From the NCBI GenBank assembly GCA_002150815.3, contig NDFF03000080.1, forward strand, positions 62,001 to 126,000: DNA of 64,000 nucleotides, written 5' to 3'. Position numbers and translations under genes: made by a program. The stretch is from Grammothele lineata (taxonomy: Eukaryota > Basidiomycota > Agaricomycetes > Polyporales > Polyporaceae). Of this stretch, positions 49,823 to 61,636 are shown in pieces (the stretch's first letter is position 1; each line of letters opens with the position of its first letter). Under the pieces are notes generated by a model, which ran no database searches, was not told the origin of the DNA, and saw only the letters and a program-made list of their open reading frames with translations.

Positions 49823-50322
49823 ATGGCGAGTGGGTAGGTTGCCTATATTGCTCATAAGGCCGGCCTCACTTGATCTCTCCGGGTAAAGGCCTTGCAGTGT
49901 GGGTATAATACCTAACGTTCGGCTGCTGGAAGCCCGGACAGACATCGCGCGACTCAGTCGACAAGGACCCGTTGCGCAGCACGCTCCTGTTAAGTGAGTT
50001 GCAGCCGCCATTGGAAGCGGGGGATCAATCAGCAAGGCTCAAAAAAGGGCAGTGGTGTTACGTATACACATTATATCGATGAAAGGTCCAAGAAACTCTA
50101 TGTCAAAGCGTTTCTGAGGGTGTAGGTAGATAGTAGGCTTTGCGTCGTATAAGCAGCGCATAAGAATAAATAAGCGCCAAATGTCCTGGCGTCCCCGGCG
50201 TCCGTCGGCGTCCCTCCTTGCGCCACAAACGCCACAACGTATCCTGGCTGGCGTCCCTGTCGGCGCCTGTTGGCGTCCCTTCTGGCGGCTTTGCGTCCGT
50301 CGGCGTCGAATTACCTGTGCCC

Positions 50323-50331
50323 TTCTGAATC
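50323..50331. repeat. Right 9-bp target-site duplication (TTCTGAATC)
   Basis: Exact direct repeat of 48541-48549, immediately outside the element ends. Confidence 0.9.
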
Positions 50332-50743
50332 GGAAGCCAGCCTCTGCAGAGATCATGGAAGTGGGGCTTTGAAGGGGGAGAGTTCAGGAGGATGCGAGGA
50401 AGAGGGTACCATCGTAGACTTACTCGCTCCCCGTAGCATTTGCAGACACATCCACTCGTCTGATACTCTTGCTGTAAAGGATGGGCTCCGTTATGAAGCG
50501 ATCTGTATGCATGGATAGAGGAGGGCAGTTGAAGGGGACATGATCGGGAGGGACACGCATGCCTCGGTTCAACGCATGATCGGCCAGGACCGTTGCATTG
50601 AATAGTGTTCGAAATCCTCCACCTAGGAGCCATCCAACGGCGCTAAAATGCACTTCTTGCTCAGAGATAGATTCCGGAACCCAGAGAGGGTATCCGTATT
50701 CCAAAGGCAGGAGTTGACGAGCGTAGACGACGTGAGGAATCAT

Positions 50744-53700
50744 GGCGGGGTGTGAGGACGTCTGAAGGGCTAATCGAAATCAGATCACCAACGGCGTTCA
50801 GGCGCTGGAGACTCCTGGAGACGGCTGTCACATGTCCCTCGGAAGATAGAGGCAATATAAACGCGGCGTGTCCCCCAGTAGCTTGCACATTCTATACATC
50901 AGTAAGTGTGATAAAGCCTCTTTTACGACAATGGTAGCGCATACAATGTCCCTTGAAGTATACCAAATAGATTGCACGTTACCGGGTGCGCATCACAGTA
51001 GGGGCCTAGTTAGACCGTGAGCCACCTGTTCAGCTCCCAAAAGCCTCTGATCATTGGGTAATCATACAGAAAGTGGGGAGCTTGGGGGACAAACAGGGGA
51101 TCACATGAGTTTCACTCGCCTCGCCGCCTCACCACATATTGGACGAGCCTTTTTGTAAGCCTCAATACCGCCATTCGCATTATCTTTCGCTGTACATCCA
51201 TAGAATCCCTGAAGACTGTGGACAGCGACAGACCACCGACAATGTCTGCGCTCCCAGCCTCCATTGAAGCACGTACGCTTATCACGTCGACCCAACGCTC
51301 ATTCCATTCTAAAAGAAAAGAAACACCAGACACGGGCGTAGTGCCACAAACCGGATGGTAGTGCAGCGGTTGTGGTATCCCGCAGAATAGTATAAAGATT
51401 GTGATGTAGTGCTTTGAGAGGCATGTGCACTGGGGGAAAGTCGCCACACGCCCCCGGGAAAAGACATGCAAGTTCGCGCAACGGATTCAGAGTGCCTGCA
51501 GAAAGAGCGAAAAACGTCAGAATTGTTCGTGTCCCGTGAAAAAAGGGTCGTTCGTACTCTAGCTGCGGGTCTGCGTCGCCCGCACGATGTGGACGGCTAC
51601 AGTTATCGCGCGCACGTCCAAGCACGTTCTTCATGGCCATGACGTCATAGGCGTGCGCTCTGTGCGCACGTTACGCGGAGACTGTCGGCACCAGGTCGAG
51701 CGACGTACTGAGAGAAAGCAGTCAACAACTGATAGATGCAGCCCGTAACCGGGCGCATATATGCAAAGACTAACTTTAGGCCCCCGTGGGTTTTCCACCG
51801 AGTTGGGAAAACAGTTTGGATTAGTGGCAAAGATGAGGCTCTCCGCGGGCGTTGCTGGCCAGGAGCCGAGTCAAGGCGTAGTCTTGGGACATTCTAAATG
51901 GTGAAAGACGCAAGTATCCCGGCGGCAAAGCGCAGGGGACTGTAAGGAGAAAAGGCGTGCTGGGCACGGTCGAGTCGCGATCGATGGTCGAGATCGCAGA
52001 TGACGAAGGCGAGCACTAGAACTCTAAAAACACAAAGACGGTCGAAGTCAGACACAGAAGATGTGGATCGCGAGCAGAGCGTACCCCGACAGGCAAAGGT
52101 TAACGAGTCTCATTTAGACGAGAGCCATGGCGCGAAGGCGTCAAGCAGCCTCGGTCTCCGTCGTCCCTCTCCAGGCCGTGCATCCCCGCGCTCAGCTATC
52201 CTCCATCCGGTGACGCACGCTCCTTGCTTGACTCCGGAGGGGGTGTGAAAGCGGCCAATCGCGCACGAGCAGCAGCGTCCCTCGTGCTCGTGTGGATGGC
52301 CATCGCAGACGGCTGCGAGTCTTCTCCCATCTTCGGGCGATCCCTGTTGTTGACGAGCAGGACGTACGCGAGCGACGGTCGCTTTCGGCATATGCTGTCG
52401 ACCCAGTGACGAGTACCGCGCTATCTCCCGCTGCTCGGTGAGGCGTGATCATACTCAGACGTCGCGGTTGGACGCGACTCACGGTCTGCCGTAGCGCATC
52501 ATGCCGCACACCTCAGGAGATTCGCTGGCCGGGCGTTCCTTCCATCCGTCGCATCAGCTCAGTGACGGGATCTCGCATGATTCGAAGGACTTACTGGCGG
52601 GAACACCCTCCACATATCGCTGAGGTCCCGCAGATTCCACGTCATACCCGGAAACCATATATTGCATTGACAGCTAAACGCGCTCCGCGGCACTCATGCC
52701 CAGATCTGAAACCAGAGATGGTGTTCATTCTAGACATCACATATACCAGAGAACTTACGTCTCTCCTCACTCGACCCCGCCTCATAACGCGCACTCTTCG
52801 CACACGCTGATCCCCACTTTCCCCAGCCACTCCATCCAGAGCCCTCACATCCACCCGCGCACCTTGACGTCCCCATTGAGTGCCCACGCGCCCTGAACCA
52901 CCCCACACTCCGCAAACCTTGGTGCTGGCCTTGACATTCTCTGCCAGCGTCTTCACGCCCACGTTTGGGATCGCGTGTGTGACGGTGACGGGCGGCGCGA
53001 GCTAGTACATGAGAAGGGAGTCGAGGGGAGGCGAAAGGGACTAGACGAGCTGGGAGCAGACGGCTGCTAGCTGATGTGCCAGTCGAACACGACATGGGTC
53101 ACATCAACATGGTCGACGGTGCAGTGGTGCGCGATGAGCGTCCTGTATATTGGCCGGTTCGGTGCGCTTCGCAAGCACGACCTAGGGATGGGGAGGAAAG
53201 AGGGCGGAATTGGTGGGTATATGCGCAGTAATGGAGACGAAGGAGGACTCACTTGACGATGTTCCACAGCGATGTCGTCTAGCTTCGATACAATCATACC
53301 AACTTCGGCCCACGAGAGTCAGCGTAGCTGATCTAAAGCACCTATACAAACAGGGTGGAATGTGCGTCAGCGTCGTCCTGAGGATCTCTGAGACGAAAGC
53401 CTTTCGAGAGCGAGGGAGGTAGTCACATCAAAGGGAGCGGCGGTAGGCATAAGACGGGACCGACGATGGGATGAAGGACAGAAGAGGGGTATGAATGCAT
53501 ACAGCGCCTTCTTTGTAGAACACTTACAAGACTCGATGCCAGGAGTGCGTGAAAGTGTCGTATTCACGAAGACTTGCGAGTGGAACGAAATGATGGTGCT
53601 CACCGTTGAATCTCCAAGACGTCGCTGCCGCCTTACTACAGCTTGAAGAGCCATCCAAGAATTCAACGTGCCAGACCAGAGAAAACCCCGGAGGGTAGGC

Positions 53701-54406
53701 GGGGAGACGCGGACGACGAGGAGAGAGTACAGCCCTGGTCTATGTAAAAGGTAATGGATGAAGTACTGAGGTCGAGTACAGATCTTCTGAGCGGGAACGT
53801 CGTCATGCAAGAGACGAGGAGTGACAGCGACTCACGACATGGCTCCACATCCTCCAGCGAGACCTTGAACATTATCGATAGCCGAGAATCGCCAATTGAC
53901 ACAGCACAGGACAAGGCAGCTTGATGATGGTGACGAGGAAGAGGGACAGAACGGCGCAGACAGCTGAGATCTGTGAGCGCTGGGATGGGGAAGACTGCAT
54001 ATACGGTCAGCGGGTAGGCCGCGCGACGCGCCGGGCGCCGTTGTTTGTTTGTCCGCTTATTACTTTGATTCTCCGACATACTCCGACGTTTAACGATGTT
54101 GTCCATCATTCTGGGTCTTTCTATACCTGAGGCGGCATTGTCTGGCAAGGTGATCCGAGTTGTCCCAGAACGCCAACAAGACCTGCGTCAGCTAGGTGTC
54201 GAATGCTGGCCATGTACGTTTCTCCGTACATCTCTTGTGGCGAGTTTAAGTGACCCCACAGCGCCAGTCTTACACTTGGAAAAGCTCCCGTAGCATACTA
54301 ATCGCGTTCATGCCAGTGGCTATATATTCTCAACCCCTTAGTGCCCCCAATCCCCTCTCGCGTACCAGTACATACGTGTCCTGCGTCGATGCCTGCATCG
54401 GATAAC
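50744..54406. other. Region without a firmly supported gene
   Basis: Several minus-strand frames (51112-51640, 52642-53297, 53367-54148) could be pieces of multi-exon genes, but I found no family motif and no consistent chain. A hydrophobic segment readable near 53900-54000 (minus) hints at a membrane protein but is unsupported. See 51112-51640 for the best candidate. Confidence 0.4.
51112..51640 (-). CDS. Possible hypothetical gene
   Basis: An ATG at 51640 opens MAMKNVLGRARDN and the frame stays open to about 51299. An overlapping frame from about 51330 to 51112 reads FLLEWNERWVDVISVRASM and ends in a basic helix-like tail (LRLTKRLVQYVVRRRGE). A splice joining the two frames is likely but not resolved; a 25-nt intron would be too short. 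No family recognised. Confidence 0.25.
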
Positions 54407-55220
54407 TCACACGAAGAAATTATCCATGTCCGCCGGGTCCGGCTCCTTTAGGGGAGCGGCTCTAGGAACCTCGCGCCACTCTATCCTCTCCGCGCGCAAA
54501 ACTGCCTCGCCCTCCTCGACACTGAACGGCTTGCGTGCATGCCAGAAGCGGGGGGCGGACTCGTGGGTATACACCGCGAGGAAGCGCATGGCAGGCATGC
54601 GAGCGAAGAGCACGCTCGCGACGTCCTTGTGCGCGAGTCCATCGAGTATGTGTCGCTGGCATGATGTTAGAGGGACGTCCATGGGTTCAACGCCCGTGAT
54701 TGGTACATTGGGTGTCTCGATGCGGAGGACGAGATGTGTGAGCGAAGGTAGATACATCCCGATCACGAATCTGAGATGGTCCTGGTGAGTGACATTAGCG
54801 CATTTAGAGAAGCGGGCTGAGGGGGATTAATATCCGGTGACCAGCACGTACCAAGAAAGCATTATAATCTATCTCCTTCCCGATCGCGAACGTGGAAACA
54901 TCGAGCGCAAAATGCGTGATAGCGTTCCGCACAGGAGGCTCCCAAGGGTCCAGTATATCCACAAGGACTTCACACCCCATGTACGTCCCATTCTGTTGTT
55001 CGTCCGATGGGGTGAGGCCGTAACCAAAATGCAAGAGGAGTCGTGAGGGGCGCACTGCGCTCACAATCTCGCCGAGGTAGAGGATGAGATCATCATATGG
55101 TTCTCCATGTTCGCAGGTGAGGTCGACACGCTCGACAGGACACGTCAAGGGGCCCAATGCGTACACCACACCAACCTCGCCCGCGAGTGACTCTAGTGCA
55201 GGCCATATCGTAGGAACGCC

Positions 55221-55228
55221 ATCCAGGT
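55221..55228. repeat. Left 8-bp target-site duplication (ATCCAGGT)
   Basis: Exact direct repeat of 61977-61984, adjoining the left inverted repeat of the hAT element. Confidence 0.95.
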
Positions 55229-55699
55229 TAAGGCTGAGCACGGGTGCGGATCTAAGTCCGGCTCGACCCGTTTCAACCCGCATCCGTGACCCGCAGGTCA
55301 CGATCCGTGCAGCTCCGGTCACCCGCACTCCGGGTCAGCCTCGGATCTAGGTCACACCCTGCTGTGGGCAGGATCCGTGACAGGTTGGCACTACCAAGAT
55401 ATGGCTACGACAAGGTCAGAAACTAGCCTTAGAAACACTGGGAATCTAATGCCAATCACATTGGCATGAGATATAGCCTCCTTGGACTCACCCCTTGGAT
55501 CCCTGTTGCTCGCCGGACACTTGTCACGTCCTACCGTATTGAGTATGTAACGCGGCGCTTATGCTGTCACAATTACACTTCGAAGGCTAGCACACGAAGT
55601 CTTTCGATAGCGAAGTCAAGCGTCCCTAAGTGCATAATTATTATAGCGGCATTGATAACCGTGTTCCGTAGATAGTACCAGTAAACTAAGGGAAAGTAT

Positions 55700-57763
55700 C
55701 TACTCGTCGCTGTCTGACTCAAACCAATCCTCATCACTAGAGTCGGATGCAACTGTCTTGAGGGATGGCATCGACCCATCAGACAGATACTCCCAGTCGT
55801 CGAGATCGTCAATGGGGTCACCGCCATGCTCAGCCTCTGACAGAACGCGCTCGACAGGTATGCTATAATCCATCCGAGTCCCAGTACCGTCCGCGAGACG
55901 GCCATGATAAATGGTTTCAACGCGATGCGCGATGCAGTCGCGCGCGACGCCAGCGGGAACGGGGGAGTGCGCGTTATCGGCTATAAAAGCGCGTAAACCA
56001 GTCGTGTCGGCCGCACCAGTACTCGGCGGCACGCCACTACCCCCAGCGGTGGGAGCGCGCGCAGCATCGGTGCGCGGAGTGTTGTTGTCGAGGTTGTCGT
56101 CCGTGTCGACAGTGGTGGTGGGCCCGCTGCTAGTGTCGGCTGCGGCGGCGACGCGAAGTAAGTTGCTGACGAGCTTCCTCGAGGGGGCGAACGCGTTCCG
56201 GCGCGCCTGAAAGATGAAGCGTTGAGGAAACGCGGGGATGGCATTCCCGGCGCTCGAAGGAGGGTCGCGGCGGCACGGCTGCAAGGGGTCCCGAGGAAGA
56301 TGGCGCTCTTCAACGCAGGCGGGGGGAATGTCATCCGGCGAAAAGACGTCCTGAACTGGTGTCAGCGCCTGAAAGTGATGAGATCAAAACAACGACGTAC
56401 CGCAGGAAGTGCGCCGTATGCAACCTCAGCCAAGAATTCCGCGAGGTGGTCGTCGGCGCGCTCGTATAGGCCGCAGGATTTCGCGAGCACTACGAGCTCT
56501 CCCACGACGCCGTAGTACCCGTCAAGATCAATGTCGTCGCGGGCTTGACTGTACGCGCGGAAGACGAGCAAGAGATGTATGACCATCTCTCGCTGGTTGT
56601 CATTGATGCCCGTCCGAGTGACGTGGGATCCTTGAACAGCCGCGATCCACTTGTTGCAGGTCGCCTCACTGAGACTGTCGGGCCCCATAGTGGGTAGTAA
56701 GAGCTGCAGCAGTGATGTGTGAGCGGACTGACATGCCGGAACACGATAGCGGCAAACTCACCGTGAGAGACGAGTCGGGGCCATCGATGGTGAGCGTCAC
56801 AAAAACACGGACAGTACCATCGCGGTCCTGCCAGTCGTCCGTGCGTAGGTACAGGTTTGCGAACCCCACGTCGTACTCGCCACGGGGTGGCGGAGGAAGA
56901 GAGCGCGCAGCGGGGAGAAGAGCAGATGTCATGGCTAAGTGCACGAGGGGATCGGGATGAGCGAGGTGAGCGAGATTGGAGAGGTGAACGAAGACGACAG
57001 GACGTACTTTGTGGGATAACTTGTAGAGGTTCGGGGGGTTCAGATTCCGTCTCGCGCGCGCGTTCCTTCGCATAGCCTGTGAATGGCCCCGTGAGGGTCG
57101 CCCTGGATCGCACAAAGTAGTGTAAAACTTACCGAACCTTGTCAATGCTGCGGGCGGCGGCCGTCAACCGAGACGGCTGAACACCAAGGGTCTAGACGAA
57201 ATAGCGCATCGCGCAGCGGAGTTACTGGGACGAGCGGAGAGAAATCGAGACTACTCACTCGACAAGCGAGCCGTGGATAAGCCCTTCAGCCGAACGCGAC
57301 GTCAGCAACCGGCGGGCGCGGCCAATCACCTGCTGCATCGCATCCTGGATGGGATACCGGATTTGGCAACCGTTGTGTTGAGGCCGACGGAGCTCTTCTT
57401 CTTGAAGTACCAGCTGTAGAGTAGAGAGGAGGAGAGGATGGCAGGTGTCGGGTAGACACTCACAGCGTTTCGCCCGGTCTGAGCGCGCCACGTGAGCTCC
57501 GGGCGCCTGTGGCCCGTGCACAGCGTGGGATGTTGAATACTGGAATTTGACGCTCGTGCCCAACGGAAGCGAATCTCGCTCTCGCCGTTCCTCCCTCCTT
57601 CGCCACTCCACCTCGCTTGTATGAACCGCTTTACCAAGTGATCGAGGTAGGATCTCCTGTGGTTGATGCGTCCCTAAACGCTAATCATCCATCTTTTTAC
57701 TTAGCTCCCCGTACCCTGGGATATCCGATAGACTAGGTCTGCGACCACCACGGCGGCCGTCAT
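55700..57763 (-). CDS. Second gene of the hAT element, unknown protein
   Basis: A seven-exon model reads open for 573 codons including the stop: 57763-57715, 57673-57259, 57147-57133 (15 nt), 57102-57008, 56934-56762, 56703-56401, 56368-55700. The 3' five exons are the firm part; the 5' end is less sure because an alternative intron (GTGAGT to CTACAG, about 57464-57415) could be used. Visible features: EEELRRPQHNGCQIRYPIQD, a segment GEYDVGFANLYLRTDDW, a helical segment REMVIHLLLVFRAYSQARDD, then an Ala/Thr/Ser-rich linker and an acidic C-terminus ending DEDWFESDSDE. No known domain, no signal peptide. Being inside the inverted repeats and divergent from the transposase, it may be an accessory transposition factor or a captured host gene; neither is shown. 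Confidence 0.75.
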
Positions 57764-58432
57764 CCGGACGATCCGGAGTCCCGACACCAACCCGAACGCA
57801 TCCCGCGACGCCGATGAAACCCGCCCTCAGTGATGGGCATGGGCCCTCCTGACCTCTGCAATATCGGCGACTCCTCGCGTCGTCAACAGATGGTGCGTCA
57901 GTAACTCGATCGCGGCGGTCTCATACCCTGACGCAAGTACAACCGCGTGTATAGGTGTTCTGCCTATCTAGAGGTCTCCACGGAGCCATGACCCGTGTCC
58001 TGGACCATACCGCTGGTGAGGTGACCTTTCCTTCCAAGGTCATGTCCGTGGACCCTTACAGTCTCACCCTTTCACAGGATCTGGAATCGCTCCCTCGAGA
58101 CGGGCTCAAAATTCGCGCGAGGCCGCTGTGGGCCTCGTTCGCTCGGGCGAAATTTCAAGCACCCAGCGCAACGGAGGGTGCAACGGCGATGTAGCGGTCA
58201 GGCGATGTGACGAGCATCCTAGCCCAGCCTCGCTGGCTCGCGCATACGCGTACGTCCGTCACTCAGGCCTCGGACTCGACAAATCGTCTAAGTCCCTCCA
58301 TTTGCGACAGCCCAGTGCAAAGCGCCTGGCATGGATGCATATATAAGCTGCCCGGAGGAGCAAGGAAACGTAAGTGCGATCTCCTCTTCGTTCACACATT
58401 CTCGTCCTCATCTCCTCACTCAGCTTTTCTCC
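57764..58432. promoter_or_regulatory. Divergent promoter region of the hAT element
   Basis: About 670 bp separate the two divergent start codons. TATATAA at 58340-58346 lies about 90 nt before the transposase ATG. No clear TATA box was seen for the minus-strand gene. An open frame at 57955-58194 has no family motif and is treated as leader sequence. Confidence 0.5.
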
Positions 58433-61400
58433 ATGTCTTCCTCCTCCCAAGTTGCGAAGCGCGCGCGCGCGAGCACCGTCGATAGCGGCGATGTCGCTGC
58501 CAAGCGCAACCGCGTCAGTGTCTCCAATGACTCTGACGCCGATGCCGATGCCGACGCCGAGGTGCAGTCCAACGCCGACGCCCCTAGTGAAGACGAGGCT
58601 CCTGCCGACCCTGTTCAAGCCGTCGCCAACCGGGCTCGGTCTGCAGGTCGCGCGCGCCCTACCGCGGCGCAGAAGCGGGCTCGCTTCCTTGAGAAGTACA
58701 ACGGTAAATCTCCGGAGGAGATTCTAGGTGCGTTATTTCCTTCTACGCTATGTGACGTTGGTCTGACTTACGTTTTCTTCTTAGATGCGCTTTCGAGCAC
58801 CTGGCGTTCGAAAGTGTACGAGCACTTTCTCCCGCCAGAGATTGTCATCGTCAAAGACGGCGCGGTTGTCCATCGCTTCCGCTGCAAAGAGTGAGTCGTA
58901 TTTCACCCCCTTCTATCTCTTGGTAGCTAACTGGCATTCGTACAGGCACCCATCGAAGTTTGTTGATCGCGCAGACTACGAGGATTCCACTGGGAATCTA
59001 GGGCGTCATCGCAACACGTGCGAACCAGCGGACTCGGCTGAGGTCCAGCTCATTGAGACGTTCGCAGCCGGCGTCACGTACTCGCCCGCCCGGCTGCGCT
59101 ACCTCATCGCACTTTGGTGCGCGCGCCGTCACCGCCCCCACGTCATCGTCGACGACCCCGAACTCCAGCAAATCATGATCATGCTCTATTCGAAGGTCAA
59201 GATCCCCTCTCGCCATACGGTGTCGCGCGACATCCAGTCGATTTTGGCGTTTTCGAAGGCGCGTGTGATTACTATGTTCCAGGTATGGCATTCTTCTTTC
59301 TTCCGGTCGTGACGCGCGAATTAACCGATGTCCGTACGCGTTTAGGAATATCCCGGGCGCATTCACCTTTGCGTGGACGGCTGGACAAGCCCGAACGTTT
59401 TCTCGTTCCTGGGTATAACCGCGCACTGGTTTGATGGCGTTCAACTCCAGCACATCATCCTTGATTTCGTGAGGTGCGTAGCAAAATCCCTGGTGTTAGC
59501 AGCTACTGATATATGTGCACTCTTTGCGCAGACTGAAAGGTTCCCATACGGGCAAGTACCTCGCGGCTGAACTTGTCGAGTCCCTCAAGGAATACGGTCT
59601 CGAAAAGAAGGTATGTACTTGCAGTGTGCGTGCTACCTATGAAATGCTCACTCGCGTGCAGATTTTAGGCGTCACCAGCGATAATGCAGACAGCAACGAT
59701 GTTATGATGAAAGAACTCCATGTTCTTGTTCCTGAGATCCGTGGAATGGAGTCGCGCGTCCGCTGCTTCGGCCACATTTTAAATCTCATTGTCAAGGTAT
59801 GTTCTCGCGATATATTACATTCGCTCGCAGGTACTTAGATATTTGGTGGCAGGCGATCCTCTCAAGGTTTACTCCCAAGAAGAAGGCGAAGAAAACGGCG
59901 GACGTTGCCGAGGATGACACCGCTTCCGCTGAGGAAGAGGTCATAGACGAGTCAGATCCAGACGCGCGCGAGCGCGCTCAGACAGCGCGTGAACTCGCCG
60001 ACCTTGCAGACGGCCGCCTCGAGGGCGAGGGTGACGACGATGACGACGACGACGACGACGTCGATGTCGATCGCGAGGCCGCGGACGCCGCCCTCATTGC
60101 CGCCCTCGCCGCCGCTGAGGAAGACGACACGGACGTGGCGATCCCGATGACGCAGGAAGACATCAAGATCGGGTTGCTCGCTTCGGAGAAGGTACGCACC
60201 TTAGCTGAATACGTGACCTCGCGCTTACATCAGTTGTAGATTATGCGTCTTTCGACGAAGGTGTGGCATAGCCCGCAAGTTCGCGAAGAACTCGCGCAAC
60301 TCGCTGGCGATGCTGACCTCAACTCCGAAACGCTTGTGCGCGCCGTCAAGACCCGTTGGAACACGGTGACCGAAGTTCTCGAGCGCGCTCTCGACATGCG
60401 CCAGGTTCTCACGGACCTATGCAAGAATCCGCGCTTCAACAAGAACAAGGACCGCGGGATGCGTCTTCGACGCTTCCTTCTCAGCGACGAGGAGTGGAAA
60501 GTGATTGAGGAACTGCACCGTTTGCTAGATGTATAGTAATACCTTCGCACGCGCCCTCAATCGTCTAATATGAGTATCTTGCAGCCGTTTCTTTTCGCGA
60601 CGAAAGCCGTCTCCGCTAGCTCACGCGCCCTCGTCCATGATGTCATCCCCTATATGGATATCCTCACACGACATGTCGACGATTTCCGCCGAGACGAAAC
60701 TCTCAGCCCTATGGTCCGCGAGGCAGCCCAACGCGGTCGCAAGATACTTGATAAGTATTACTCGCGCACCGACGAAACGACCATTTTCCGTGTTGCTATG
60801 GGTAAGTACTCACGCTCTTGAACCTCTATGTGCGCATGGCTGAAATTTGTGTTAGTATTACACCCGGGGCTGAAGACTCAGTACTTCCGCGACCAAGACT
60901 GGCCCGAGGAGTGGATCGACGAGGCCCTGCGCCTTGTGCGCGAGACCTGGAGCTCCCACTACAAGCCTGCGGTCCCGCCTGCCCCTCGCGAGCCTCGCCA
61001 GCACCCCGTGCCGAAGCGCAAAAACGGTCCCGGGACCGGCCGCATGAGTGCGCAGGCCAGCACCAACGCTGTACGTGCCTCTCCCGTGTTGTATTTTACT
61101 CGCTAACTGCTCTGAATCCCTGGCCACAGGCAACGCGTGCGCTCTTTGAGAGCCTATCGCGTGCTCACCGCGCTGCCGCGAGCTTCGACGCACTTGAGGC
61201 TTACCTTAGCGCGCCCCCCCTCCCAAACGTCAAGGACCCACTGGCCTATTGGAGCGCGTTTCTCGCGAGCGAGACTGACGGTGCGCTCGCGCGCATGGCG
61301 CTTGATTTTCTATCTGTCCCTGGTAAGTCTTTAGTGTTTGGCATGTACTTGCATCTAACTCATTCATATGGTATAGCAACATCTGTTGAGGCCGAGCGCG

Positions 61401-61636
61401 CGTTTTCGCGCGGCCGCCTCACAGTCTCGCGGCTGCGTCACTCTTTGAGTGATGCTTCCGTTCGTGCGAGCACGCTCCTGGGCTCCTGGGCTTCCATCCC
61501 GGCGCTCGTACCCGAGACGGATGTAGTTAACCTTATCCGTGACTTGAGTGATAGACACCGTACTGCGAACGGAAAGGTGAAGGAGAATGCTGATGTCATT
61601 GATGTGGATGCTGAGGCTGAGGATGGCGAGGAGTAG
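58433..61636 (+). CDS. hAT-family transposase, intact
   Basis: Twelve exons sum to exactly 865 codons: 58433-58727, 58785-58890, 58946-59282, 59346-59473, 59532-59610, 59662-59796, 59853-60191, 60240-60530, 60585-60801, 60856-61070, 61130-61322, 61377-61636. The N-terminus is basic with a KRARA-type nuclear signal. A BED-like zinc finger follows (FRCKEH, then GNLGRHRNTC). The catalytic core has LCVDGWTSPN and VTSDNADSND (the two Asp) and RCFGHILNLI. An acidic Asp/Glu tract near residue 520 interrupts the central insertion domain. The C-terminal hAT dimerisation region reads DPLAYWSAFLASE, then SVEAERAFSRGRLTVSRLR with its conserved Glu. It would excise and integrate the element in the nucleus. 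Start chosen as the first ATG after the TATA box. Confidence 0.95.

Larger units (their letters stand above)
48550..50322. mobile_element. Non-autonomous DNA element, 9-bp target duplication, GGACGCC-rich inverted ends
   Basis: The left end reads GGGCAAAAGGAATTCGACGC and the right end, reverse-complemented, GGGCACAGGTAATTCGACGC. Both continue with GACGGACGCAAAGCCGCCAG and then irregular GGACGCC units. The 9-bp TTCTGAATC flanks it at 48541-48549 and 50323-50331. Length is 1,773 bp. The 9-bp duplication fits Mutator-like elements, but no transposase is visible, so the superfamily is inferred. Inside lie a third cluster of GCGTCC units (49170-49410) and a hairpin. The reading frames inside are low-complexity products of the repeats. 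Confidence 0.85.
46376..50743 (-). pseudogene. Uncharacterised basidiomycete protein, interrupted by a transposable element
   Basis: The 5' part begins at ATG 50743 (MIPHVVYARQLLPLEYGYPL, then a VGWLLGGGFRTLFNATV segment) and reaches the insertion at 50331. The 3' part continues from 48549 with TVSDSGAFLRLQPP, CNYMGTHVTQWASFARD, FVCATTKTTRCMTASF and DCKQCIFIHR, then several exons to the stop at 46376-46378. Clear later exons include GEIP-type EIPSYPTMQSS (about 47061-46874), FEHTAVRHSTDYV and the last, MNTFGHITLHELFLM. The order and motifs match a widespread Agaricomycete family of unknown function that I recognise by pattern but cannot name. The frames on both sides of the element agree (GFRFR then TVSDSG). 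Some splice sites are unresolved, including between 50410 and 50340. Confidence 0.65.

Noticed and set aside
57955..58194. Plus-strand frame of 79 codons upstream of the transposase
   Set aside because: No motif, lies before the TATA box at 58340, and is not joinable to exon 1 with confidence.
60035..60065. GAC/GAT repeat suspected to be a random microsatellite breaking the transposase
   Set aside because: It stays in frame and encodes an acidic tract; the exon sum remains a whole number of codons.
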